From positions 4,763,501 to 4,827,500 of the forward strand of contig CM061102.1 in NCBI GenBank assembly GCA_030770545.1: DNA of 64,000 nt. The letters run 5' to 3'. The DNA is from Macropodus opercularis. Taxonomy: Eukaryota > Chordata > Actinopteri > Anabantiformes > Osphronemidae. This document shows, in pieces, positions 12,159 to 25,000 of the stretch. The translations under genes and the position numbers were made by a program. The notes beneath the pieces were generated by a model. That model saw nothing but the letters and a program-made list of their open reading frames with translations, did not search any database and was not told the DNA's origin. Each line of letters starts with the position of its first letter. Position 1 is the stretch's first letter.

Positions 12159-13948
12159 ATGACACCTCGTCCAATTCCTGGAATATTTCCCTTCTTCCTC
12201 GTTTGTCTGGTTTCCCTCACACCCCTGTGCTCTGGAGGGAACATTCTGGTTTTCCCATTAGACGGCAGCCACTGGATCAATATGAAAGTCCTGCTAGAAG
12301 AACTTCATGGCAGAGGACACAGCATCACTGTGATCAGGGCGTCCACCAGCTGGTACATCCCAGAAAAGTCTCTTCTCTACAGATCTGTGACAATTGATAT
12401 GGAACAAGGCTTAGAGGACGTCTTTGGCACATACCTCGAGGAGCACTTCAGGGTACCGTATGTTTTACATGTCAGGGCACCGTATGTTTTACATGTGGGC
12501 TTTTTTAGATAACCAGGTGTCTTTTACCTCTTACACCACTGGTTTCTGCTCATTTTCTTTTCAGGTATTAACGGAGGGGGCTTCAACGTTTGCCTACTTC
12601 AAAATCACCAAGGATTTTCTTTTTTTAGTTTCTCAGGCCCATTTGTTGTGGTGCGATGCTCTTGTTCGGTTGTTTGAAGATACAAAAATAATCAAACTCC
12701 TGACAGATTCCCAGTTTGACCTTGTCCTCACTGATCCAGCCATCGCTCCAGGGGTTGTCCTTGCCAAGTATCTCAACCTGCCAACGGTGCTCAACGTTCG
12801 CTGGATCACCAGTGGAGAAGGTCACTTCGTCATGGCCCCCTCTCCACTGTCATATATCCCTGTTCCAGGATCAGGCTTAACAGACAAAATGAACTTTATT
12901 GAGAGGATCAAGAACTTCCTATTTTACAGCATTATAGTATTGCAGCAAAAATTCATGTTTGGACCAAGCTATGATGCCATTTGTGAAAAATACATTGAGG
13001 GTGGATGTGACATAATCTCACTTCTTCAGGACGCAGACATTTGGTTGTTCAGGTCAGACTTTGTGTTTGACTTCCCTCGGCCCACGATGCCAAACGTTGT
13101 CTACATAGGAGGGTTCCAGTGCAAACCAGCCCAACCTCTGCCAGCAGATCTGGAGGAGTTTGTTCAGAGCGCTGGGCAGCACGGAGTCATCGTCATGACT
13201 CTGGGAACTTTGGTGGATGCTTTGCCAAACGAGGTTACAGATGCGATCGCCAGCGTCTTCGCCAAGATGCCTCAGAAGGTAACAAGGGAATGTAAAATGA
13301 ATACTGCTACTAATACACTGGAGATTCGGTAAATTCAAACGAATCTGTGTGTGTTGTGATCAGGTGATCTGGAGGCACAAAGGGAAACGACCCTCTACTT
13401 TAGCCAACAACACTCTGCTGGTGGACTGGATGCCACAGAAGGACCTTCTGGGCCACCCACTGACCAAAGTCTTTGTAGCTCATGGAGGAACCAACGGAGT
13501 CCAGGAGGCCATTTACTACGGGGTCCCTGTTCTGGGCATACCCTTGTTCTTTGACCAGTCTGACAACCTGCTGCGTTTGCAGGAGAGAGGAGCAGCAAAG
13601 ATCATCCAGCTGGGTGAGATTAATGGCCAGAGATTTGAGCAGAGTCTGATGGAAGTGCTCCATCAGGACAGCTACAGACAGAACATGCAAAGACTGTCCC
13701 GCCTGCACAGAGATCAGCCAGTAGCGCCCATGGATCAGGCCATCTTCTGGGTGGAGTACGTGATGCGCCATCGAGGAGCTGCACACCTGCGTACGGAGGC
13801 TTATAAGATGCCCTGGTACTCATACTACTGTTTAGATGTACTACTGCTGCTGCTGACTGCAGGGACTCTACTGCTGCTGGCTCCTGTGGCCACGTTCAGG
13901 TTTCTGTGCTGTAGAAGAACAAGAAAGACTAAAGCCAAGCAACACTAA
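12159..13948 (+). CDS. ugt5: UDP-glucuronosyltransferase, UGT5-type (second copy)
   Basis: Same fold, reaction and ER topology as the neighbouring copy. Coding exons: 12159-12452, 12565-13278, 13364-13948, with sizes (294, 714, 585) and phase 0 introns identical to the first copy, giving 530 aa. Catalytic His38 is in DGSHW and the partner Asp in LVLTDP. The donor-binding signature and membrane helix are intact, and the tail is KAKQH (KxKxx). Exon 1 and the first part of exon 2, which form much of the acceptor-binding domain, differ strongly from the first copy, so a different substrate range is likely. From about residue 234 onward the two proteins are nearly identical. Intron 1 (112 bp) contains a direct repeat of CCGTATGTTTTACATGT. 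No defect is visible. Confidence 0.93.
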
Positions 13949-16042
13949 GATCAAACGTGTTAAGAAACATATTACATTTCAACCTAAATAATCTGCATTT
14001 ACATAGAAACAAAGCATTTGGGGATTTATTGCATATCACTCTACTGAGTGCAATACAGCAAGTTGTTATTAATTAAGTAATATAGCTGATTTTGTGTTTA
14101 GCTGTGAAAAATGTAATGTTTTGATTGATTGATTGTTTGATTGAATAATTTTAGTTTAATAGATAGTCTAATACTAAAAATTTTGTTAGTGGTGTAACAC
14201 CGAATATTCAGTTTTGTCGTTTCTACTGTGCTACACAATGAATCTTTATGTTCATAGCTTTAGTGTAAAAATGTGACAAATTTGATCAGCGATAATGAGA
14301 ATGTTATTTCATTTTTACTTTCATGTGTCTTTTTTTCTTTCACATTTCAGCATCACTGTCTAAAACAATTCCATTTCAGTAGGGCTGCGGTGACTAAACC
14401 AAGGGACCAGCCAGTACAACCAGGTTACTGAATTCAATTACTATTATAAACTATTAAGTTTCCATTTCCAAGATAGAGACACTGAACTCACATACTGTTC
14501 TTTCCTTATTAACTGTGTGTCCTGCCAGATGAGTTGTACTGTTTTAATTGTTTCCAAATATCTCCACCTTCATGGAAAACAAAGCTTACAATCAACATTT
14601 TAATATTTGTTTCTCCAGGTAATTCCTCACACAAGTGTAGAATTCCACATTTTGTCATACCCACGGGTTGGCTCCATTACTCCGTACACAAGGCCCGACA
14701 CCCTCACATCTGCTACAGCAGCTTTCTGTCCATACTGTGAGCAGCAGGTGCTGTGCAGCTGTAAAGCAGTGCAGTGAGAGAGCAGAACAGATTCATCTGT
14801 AACTGAGGCTCTGGTACACAACACCAGGACATGTTTACATGGCAACATTAGCAACAATAAGATGCATTATAAGAACTCAAATAACCCTAAAGAACAAGGG
14901 CTCTGCCTTGGCTTGATGCTTACTGTGTCACTGCCTGGTGAATCTTGGAAATCGTGATCTTTCTTCTTTTTAGTGTTTTTGTAGGTAAAGGATTACAGAT
15001 GTGTTGTGTGACATGATGTGAATTATTAACCATTTTACTAAAATATCAGTGAGCCATCTGAAAATAATAACTTTAGGTAGTTTAAAATAAAACAAACTGG
15101 CACCGTTGTCACTGAATGAGTCACTGAGGGAGACCAAAAACCTGATGATTCTGTGGAGTTTTGAGATTTCTTAACGCATTTCAAATGGACATTAGCCATT
15201 ATTAATAATATATACTCTTGAAGACAGATGACTGTGTGTTTAACTGCTAGGACTTTGTAGTTTTTGTCCAGGGATGCTTGAAAGCAGCACATTTGGAGTG
15301 GATTGGAAATTCACGCTCTGCCACACTCTATCGAACATGCAGTGACTCCTGGATGTCACTTTTCCTGTGCAAGCCTCATACATTTCAGATCCACGACGAT
15401 GGTCAGCACTAGTTGTAATTAAGAACTGGAGGACAGACAACATAGCAGAAAGCTACTAAACTAATGAGCATTCTCAGATAATTCCTTGCATTTTAAAAAC
15501 GTATGACTGTGAAAAGAAGCCACAGATGCTCTGAAGAATCACTGAAAACAGAATAAAAATTCACTGTCTTTAATTATCTTGTGATAATTTACAGGGGTTG
15601 GTAGCAAAACACAGTTTGACACAGTTGCATTTGTTGTACACTTTAAAATGCCTTCACGCAGCACCATTAAAAGCACATAAAAGTCTTCCCAAGCTATCAG
15701 TCTAAAAAGAGACATGTTTGATAAAGCAACAAAGCAAACCATTAAAAATCTCAGTGGTAGATCTTATCTCACCTTACACACAATCTACTCAGTAAAAATT
15801 CATATTCCCTTGCACACTAAATTACTTACATGAAGAGTATTCTAATGTCGATGCACTGCCATGCCTATCACATACAGTATGGTCCTGGTGGAACAATAAA
15901 ACCTTATTGGTTTGGAAAAAGAAGCTTCTAGACTCATTTAATGTCTCACTTTGAGTCCACAACTTTCCAATCATCCAGCACTCAGCCAGGAGCACCAGAG
16001 ATGCATTCAGTCTCTGCAGTGAGCCCGAAGGTTCTGTCAGGT
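13949..16042. other. Intergenic sequence between convergent UGT and periostin genes
   Basis: No coding gene seen. It should hold the 3' UTR of the second UGT gene from the left and the 3' UTR of periostin (minus strand) from the right. An ATTAAA variant polyadenylation signal for the minus strand lies at 15937-15942, about 100 bases after the periostin stop; others lie further out, so true 3' ends are uncertain. A short TGAT/TGATTGATTG run occurs near 14122. Confidence 0.5.
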
Positions 16043-19000
16043 TCACTCCCTTGGTTTGTGGTGACGCCTCACCAGCCTTGCTCTCCTCCTCACTCCAGCT
16101 GTAAAACAGGATACAGAGCTCATGAGGCGCCTCAGGGGTTAAAAATACAAAGACCAGGTGAACACGTCTGGGGGAGAAAAAGACGCGATACGATCCACAC
16201 AGTGATATATTTTCCAGCAGCGATGCTTTTTCCTTTTAGTCTGATCCAGTAGTGTCATCAACCGAGCCTGTTCTTACCTGGAGCGTTCCTGGCAGCAGCA
16301 AATCGGCCTCCCTCTGTGAAATAGAAAGAAAGAAAGAGACGACACAGTCAGCGCCTGCTTTTGGTTAAACCTACAACAGCACAACTACCATTTACAGTCT
16401 GGCCAGTTGTGCTGTTCACCTTTAATGAGCTTGGTAATTCTCTCCGACTCCTCGCTGATCAGACGGGGGTTGCCATGGATGGTGGTGATCTTAGAGAAGT
16501 CCGGACCTGAAGATGGGAAAACCACTAGTTACATACATGACAATTGTCCCTTCACATAAATGATCACAACCAGTAGAGAACAAGGAGAGCCTACCCTCAA
16601 TGATATGAGGTTCGATTCCTGTGATGTGTCTGCTTCCACCTTCAGACGGGCAGCGGAGAAGGGTGTTGAAAGTCACTTAGCGACTTAGCAACTGTACTGA
16701 CTAACACACGGACAGACTGACAGGGACACACTGTACACACCCCGTAAAACACCTCCTCCGCCACCGCCAACACAAGAAGTTAACAGTTCAGTTGTTCGAA
16801 GGGGAGCAGCAAAGACTTTTAAGCCCAACAAGCTGCAAGACACCAGTGAAGCAGTTGTAGGAGGGTTTGAAGCTTTAAGGCTCAGGTTCCCCTGCGCTCA
16901 CTCAAGCCACCGGCACAGAGGTCTGAGTTAGGCTCCACATAATGACAAATTATAAATTGTATGTACATGGCTGGATGCATATACATGGATACACATGCTG
17001 GATGCATGGCAGAGCGATGATGGCAGAAGCAGTGTTTAGATGGACAGACATCCAAGCCATGGTGCACCGTGAGCAGTAGAAACTCTGCAGGTTTTTACCC
17101 AAATGACGGTGGGTAAACACTATCCTCCCATCGTACAACTAAGCCAATGAGCCGAGTGGTGGTTCGCCACCGCTTAGCATAGCATCCCTTGCTCTGCTGC
17201 GTGTTATTAGACACTACTACTACTTTTTACTTTACTTTTTAACTTACCTGCACATTTGATTATATAGGTTCAGTCAAAACGCCTCGTTCTGTTTGGGTAA
17301 ATTGGGCTTTGCTCATTTAAATGAAAGGCAGTTGGTATTTTTGGGCAGCTACCTGTGTACTGTACAGCGTGTGTACCATGACGCCACTGGCAGACAGTGG
17401 GTTCGGCTTTGTCCTTTCCAGCTTTGCCAATAATCACAAAACTCGACTGCACAAAGCAGTTTATTCAAGTTGAGCTTTTTTACTTACATCAGACAGTGGA
17501 AACCCAGAACGGCAGCCACTACTGACTACTGATGTTCTGATCAAGTCAGTTGCACAAAAACTACTGAGCTTTCTCTCACAAGTATGCAAACGTTTGCCAG
17601 ATGTCAGCTTTCATTAAGTCAAACACGTGTTTGTTTCATTTTGGCCATAGCTGGACTGTATAGACCACAAAACATGATGCACCCCATGAAAACAACATGT
17701 AACTGCTTAGTTGAAGTACACAAAGACAATGATGCTTCGTTAACTCTAGGAATAGGGAATTCCCTATATGCCCAAAACAAGCCATATGCCCTAATTCCCT
17801 ATTCCTAGTAAACACGAGCTGGAAAGCACTTGTTAAATGAGCTGTTAGAAGACACATGAAAATTCTTAGATCTTAAACAATCATGCTCCTCTGTTCTTCA
17901 GTGGATTAAATCTGTTAAAAGAAAGTGACCTGCGATTCCCTTTCCATTTGCATCAAACAAGATGCTTTAAATGATCGAATCCATGCTGAGACCTTTGTGA
18001 TTTTAAAACTTTTGTCCAGTTTCAAAATACGATGATTTAGGCCACAAAGCTTGAACTTACCTTCAATTACTCTTGTAACCTTGGTAACGGACGGCTTCCC
18101 ATCAATGACCCTAACTTTTGTGACAGAAGGTTCTCCCTCGATGACCCTTGTAACTTTTGAGAAAGAAGGTTCTTCTTCGATGACCCTCATAACTTTTGAG
18201 AAAGAAGGTTCTCCCTTGAAGTCCCTGGTTACCTTGAAATAACAAAGCAATGATGGTACAGCAAGTTGCTAAACACACTGAAGTACAACTTTGACTTGGA
18301 CTTTTGAACATTCGTGTTTCATGGAGCTCCCCTACGTCAGCCACCCTAAGGCCCCTTCATTCTCTTTCTATCCCTCTTATTACCTCGATGATGGCCGGTT
18401 CGCCCTCGATGACCCTGGTAACTTTAGTTAGGGTGGGTTCGCCCTCGATGACCCTGGTAACTTTAGTTAGGGTGGGTTCGCCCTCGATGACCCTGGTGAC
18501 CTTGGTTAGGGTGGGTTCGCCCTCGATGACCCTGGTGACCTTGGTTAGGGTGGGTTCGCCCTCGATGACTCTGGTGACCTTTGTTACAGAGGGCTCTCCT
18601 TCAATCACCCTGGTCACCTTTGTTAATTCTGGGCCTGCAGAGAGGAAAAGGTCACATTGTTGTCAAAAGAACAGTTAGTGCAAAAAGACTGAATGCCTGA
18701 GGCATAATATGTGAAGTAATTAAAGCATGTGGTACAAAAGGAACACGGTAATAGCACCACTGACAAAAAAGAGCCTTCAATAATGGTAATTGTGCTCGAC
18801 AGTTCACTGACTCCGTTGGTGAGTTTCCTCCAATAAATTCCTACCATGAGGGCAGTAAACATGCACATTTCTCTTTTATAATTTCTGCTACTTTTTAATA
18901 TGAAACATTTTATATGAGCCACATGACAGGAAGACATAACATGTGACATCTGATCTTTGACCAGAGCCAGGAAGCTGATAGTCAAAGACAGACTCAGGTT

Positions 19001-22000
19001 TGTCTTTCTATCAAAGTAATCAGGAGAGCAATCATATCACCTGAGCCATAAAACAAGTTTCTATGAAGTAGAAAAGCAGCAAAGGTTCCTGTAGAGCATC
19101 TACGCACTAATGCATAATACTGAAAATAATCTAATAAACACCTAAACCTACTTGGATCTTTATCAGCTCTCTGCAAACCCTAAATCAAACTGGTGGTCAG
19201 GAGCCTCCTTCTGCAGTTCATATAATGCACTTCATCCCTTATCAAGAATTCAATGTCAGCTCTTCTGTGTTATCTGTGAAGGTTCTCATTCATCCGGGTC
19301 AAGTTGTCTGAAGGTTGAGTCATGGCAACTGGACTTCTTCTAGTTAGTAGAAACGTTTCACCACCTATCCAGGAGTCACGGTAGTTGAGGATTCACACCT
19401 ACTCACTACCCTCACACCCCCCTCTGTTCGCATAACGAACCCATTCTTCACAGGTGTTAAGTGAAACCCAACTGGAGGATAAATTAGTGGTCTCCACCAA
19501 CTTCCCACAGACTGAAGAAGCCACCTGGATAGGTGGTGAAACGTTTCTACTAACTAGAAGAAGTCCAGTTGCCATGACTCAACCTTCAGACTTCTGTGTT
19601 ATCCAATCTCTCAAGGTACTATGTTCCCATCTATGAGTAAGTGCACTGGACCCAGACCAATGGAATTAACAACAGCCAAGAGCCCTCTATGTTCTCTGAC
19701 CCTGTTCCGCCTTGACAGCCTAATTGCATCATGCCTGAAGGAGCTGATTAAATATGTCAAAGATTCCGAGTGGACTTAAGCAGTAATTAGAGTGGATAAC
19801 TAAAGGAAGGGGGGGGGGGGGGGGGGGGTGACTGGAGTGATGATAGCCACACAGCATGTATGCGGCTGTGGTGAACAGTACTTCAATCAGACTGAGAGGC
19901 CGTCACGCTCACGATACATCAGTTCACAGGCAAAAGCATTTTAACGTGGTTAGTAATAGTGGCCGTACCTGTTTCAACATAGTGAGTCGTGATGGTCCTC
20001 TCTGTGAAGCAACAAAGGTAGTTTTAACAACAGCAGTCACACGTCATAAAGCGATGGTAACACTTAGGACACTTACTGATGAACGTCAGCGGGATCTCAG
20101 CAAAAGCAAATCCAGAAACAAACTATAGAACAAAAGGCAACACACAACAGGAGGCGTAAGGCCGAAGATAAACACTGCAAGCTGTACATTTCAGACATGT
20201 GTTCTGTGTTTTCACCTTTATCTGGATGTACTTAATCAGCTTCCTCAGGAGGACGAGCAGGTCCTGGCGGCCCACAGGAAGGTCTGTTAGTAATATCCAG
20301 AAGGCAGAGCATAATGGATCTGAGCACGGTCTGCACATTGCAAGAATGTATGGTCATGGATGCTATGCTCACCTGCAGGATAGAGAACATTCTTCACCAC
20401 GTGGATCACACCGTTTGTTGCCATCAGATCGCTGTCTGGTACACCCACAGAGTTGACATGAATGGAGTTGTTTACCTGGGAAATACAGAGAAAAACCCCC
20501 GAATCAGCTCCTGTAGTTTTAAAACGTATTCACAGTGGTTTGGGATCAGAGGCCACGAGGCCCAACAGAAATAAATAACAAATATCTGGGGATTCTATTA
20601 CCGTGGAAATGTATTATCTACATGGTTGGTAAGTAAAGGATGGGTCACTGTTTACCCACAAAAAGCTGAATCTCTTTCAAACTCATTCCAGTTTTTAAAC
20701 CGTACGCGTGTTTCATCCATCACTGCCTCCTCCTTTTTTCTTTTTTCTGGGATAACCCATTCTGCTGTCATCGCATTGCTTCAGGTAAGATTTTTTCCGT
20801 CCATTAAGAACAGCCTGTGGGGCTGATATGAATCCCTGGCTGATAACCTGATATCACAATAGGCGAGAGGGGAAGGGTGTAGTAGGTGATAGGTGATAAA
20901 GGACTCATTAGGGGAAATACAACCCAGATCTAGATAATCTAGATTGTGGAGAACGGCAGGATGTAATAACATCCATCTTTCTGACATTTCCATCAACACT
21001 GACACTTAGCCTCCTTTTCTAAGGACACAAATGTTGGCCGTTCATACATACAGACATAACCTGCAGGTTGTTGCCCTGGAAGGTTTTCAGCAGGTTGGTA
21101 ACTCCTCCCTCTAACCCTCCGTTGATGAAGATGCCATTACTGAAGTGGTACAGCAGGATGTTTCTCAACACTGTCAGATCACCTGTCAGCGACAACATAT
21201 AGCACTTTACGTAGTGAGAAACCAGCAATTTTACAACTTCTGTCCTTTTCATGACTCAGTTTGCGTTCACTTGACTTACTCTTGAGCAAAGCTAAGTCCT
21301 CTTTGCTGAGTCCACTGAAGGCGTCGTCAGTTGGTGCAAAGATAGTGTAGGAGCCTTCCTGCTTCAGGAGGTCAGTCAGGCCGGCAGTCTCCATCAGAGA
21401 CAGGAAAACCCTGAATCCATTCAATACAAGACAAAATTGTTGCTGACAGAAAAAGAACAGCACCAGTTTTACTGAGGCGAATATAATATGTGACATTTGG
21501 GCCAAACCAGGAGGCGCATGGATATCACCAGCAACAGAACATTTGAATATTACTTGAAGCGTCCGTCGCCAATAAGGAGCTGGTACATCGACTTCTCCGC
21601 TGGTTGGATGAGAGACTTCATATTATGGAGAGCGCCATTACTTCCCTCCTTACTCCCTCGCAACATGCAGGCGTTCTCTATGCAGACAGCCTAACACAAA
21701 GGGACATTCAGAGAGACGAGTCACTGCACACATAGACACCACAACCAAGAGGGAGGGATCTAACATCTAAGCCACCAGGGCTGAGCCACAGCTCCTCTGC
21801 CAAAGGCTGGACTACTACTGTTTTACAGTCTTTGTTTACAGCTGAAAAAGCAGATGCACCGCTACACGTGTGTTTCTTACAGTGCGGTAAATGAAGACTC
21901 TCAGCAGTTTTCCAGCAAGTGTTTCCAGCAGCTGTCCGTTGTAGAGTTCACTCAGTGTGACTTTCAGCTTCAGGAAATGGTTTTCCAAAATAAGTCTCAG

Positions 22001-25000
22001 CAGGTCTTCGTCTTTGGATTTAACTTCATCTGACAAACACAGAACAAAGTTACAGATTTGAAAATGATTATGATTACGCATCAGTATCATTCATCTTAAA
22101 CAACCAGTCCAACATGATGTTAATTAAAATGTATTTGGAGAGGAACTCACAAGTGAAGGCAGCATTGACCGGAGCGAGAACTGTGTACTCTGTCTTTGGA
22201 CGCATGGCAGCAGCTAACCCTAATTCAGACACCATGTCTTTAAAAGTGCTCTGAGAGTCTCCCATCAGCTCCATGACGTCCTTGGCTGATAGGAATAACA
22301 AAAACAAGACACGGTGGTGATCAAAGAAACCATTGCAAATGAAAATGGAGTTGGATGAAAATCCAGAGCATTACCTGAGTTAGGGATGAGCACCTCGTCG
22401 ATGAGGTGGATGACGCCGTTAGTGGCGACAATGTCCTTCTTCAGCACCATCTTGATGCCATTTACTGTCAGACTGTCGCCATCACAGCCGATCTCTATGG
22501 TGCTGCCCTCCGCGGTCTCGTAAATTGAGCCTGCCATGATTGCTTCTGCACACTGAACACTGTTCAGTATATGGTAGTTTACCAGGGCTGATGGGAAAAG
22601 GTGAAAGGTGGTGTGAGATGGAATGAGGCAGAGGACTCAGATTGGCTGTAGATATGAGGCTATTCAAACCTGATCGTAATCAACACAAAAGCAATGCAAT
22701 CACGCCCAAACCCACACGACTTTCACAGCCGGATCTAACATGTTCGCTTAGTAAATACTGTTTGTCTGTGTTTGTGTCTGAGGTTATTATAGCTTTTCAG
22801 ACTCTCACGCTGTAAACTGGCTTCCTCTTAAACGACATTCCTCTCCGGGTAGTGAATCAGCAAACGAGCAGCCACGGTGGAGACACGGCTTCCTGCAGTG
22901 TGTGGTTTGTGCACAGGCTTTGTGTGTGAGTTTTATTAGCATCTCTCAGCATGGGGTTAGAAGACGGTGTTGTTGTTCATTCTGTGTTACCCTTTCAAGC
23001 TAATGGTGGATGTGCAGCATGCTGGTCATTATTATAGTTATTATAGCTCAGACTGTCAACCACTTAACAGCAGGAACATCAACTGTTACACACATGTTTA
23101 GTCATAAATAAATACATGTCCATCAATTATTAATATCTGTACTTGGTAAAGCTCGGTATTCAGGTCATTTCTTTTATCACTGCAACATACCTGCAATAAT
23201 AGCCTTGTCTTTCATCATACGCTCCAAGTATCCGGGGCTCAGTTTCAGAAAAGCTTCGTTAGTGGGAGCGAACAGAGTGAAGTGGCCAGGCTGGTCCAGC
23301 TTGTCCATGACACCAGAGGCCAGTGCAGCAGCCTGGAAAAAAGACAGGACAGCACAGGTCCCTGAACCTGTAGTGGTGCAACTCATAATCTTACAGACAT
23401 ATTTATTTGTCAACAACTGTCCATAGCAGTTTCACTAGTTCCACTCATCTGTGAGCTGTACATACACTGAAGGAGGAGAGCTCATCTGTCACATCCAGGA
23501 TGTTCCTGATTGTGTTGCCCGCGGCGCTGATGACTCGGTCGATGACGTGCACCACGCCGTTCGTGGCCACCTGGTTGCCGAGGATGATTCTAGCACAGTT
23601 AACTGTCACGATCTTCAGAGAGCGGATGCGTCATGTTAGGCCAAGGCAACAGCAGCTTAGTCGTGTTTTCGCCTTGTGCATGTTTACTGACCCCATTTGA
23701 GTAGTGGTTGATGTAGAGGCCCAGGTCATTGTACATGGACGTTGCAGTCATGCCATCCTTCATGTCTTTGGTGAGGAGGCGGCGGTTCACCATGTGGAAG
23801 TGAAGAGCGTTGTACAGCTCAATGTTCACATTGCTCACCAGTGCAGACCGTGTCTCCTGGGGGAAATCACAGCATTGGATGAAGGACAACAACTGTGTGG
23901 ATAATCTGAGTGAGAAAGATCTGGAGCATCCTGTCTACCCACTGGTTCCAGCTGATTCCAGGCCTCGTTGCTAGGTGCAAACATGGTGAAGGAGCCTTTG
24001 CCTTCAATTTCCTCTCTCAGCTTGGAGATGTCAGAGTACTGCTGTGTGGTCGTAGCCTTTATCAGCCCCAGCGTTCCGTACACATGGTCAATGGGAGCCA
24101 CTAAGGGGAAAGCAGGGGATTTGTTCACGTCCAGAAACAGTTCCTACAAAGAATAATGCTACTAAACACACAAGGGCCTGTGGCACGAGCCGCCTACCTG
24201 CAGGGCAGCCTTTCATACCCTCCAGCTTCATGTACCCAGGGCAACACTCATACACGACCATACTGCCAAAAAAGCACAAACACATGAACTGACTGATTGG
24301 CTGATTTATAAAACTGCATTAATGCTATTAGGGCAAATAACAATCAATGTTAGAATAGAGGAAGCAAGTAAACCAGAAAGAACCCATTAACATTGAAATG
24401 GTGCATTAAACGCTTCCATAGAAAACTGGCAGGAAGCACACAACTCCCAGCAGGACAGTAACAGAGAACAGCTGGACGACGCATTTGTGTCCAGTTAGTC
24501 CCACACATTTCCAGTGTTTCAGGCAGCAATGATGAAACCAGTACATGAAGAAGGAACAAGATACCAAAACAGGTTCTGGGAAAAATGTTAACAATCAGGT
24601 GGAGTGTAGGAGGAGAGAAGTATGAACTGTCACATAAGTCACATCCAGGAATTCTTATGAAAAGTCATAGTTGAAATACAGATTTCTACCGCGTACAGCA
24701 TAGTTCATACTCATTGAGATACTCAAAGTACATTATTGTGAAAAACAGAGACGACTGTCTGAGGCTCTTCTACACTTTCCCTTGGCCGTTCATCTAGTTC
24801 CTGACAAGCGTTCTGTGAAAAGCAAATTAGTTATATACACATGACATCCTGGCTCCAAGCTGAGATGAACTGCTAACACAAAGCACAACGGCTGACCCGC
24901 GATCCACAAGCAGCCATATGGTTAACAGAAAACCCCTTCACGACTGTGCTACGGACGATAAACGGAGGAGAATGACGCGAACCACAGGTCACTACTTCAT

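Noticed and set aside
18304..18678. Plus-strand 124-codon frame with a repeated SPSMTLVTLVRVG-like motif
   Set aside because: It is the antisense of the periostin repeat exon; the 39-bp period keeps any frame open. The minus-strand reading joins correctly to flanking periostin exons.
23451..23904. Several plus-strand frames of 60-75 codons across periostin exons
   Set aside because: Antisense shadows of FAS1-domain exons, whose minus-strand reading is phase-consistent.
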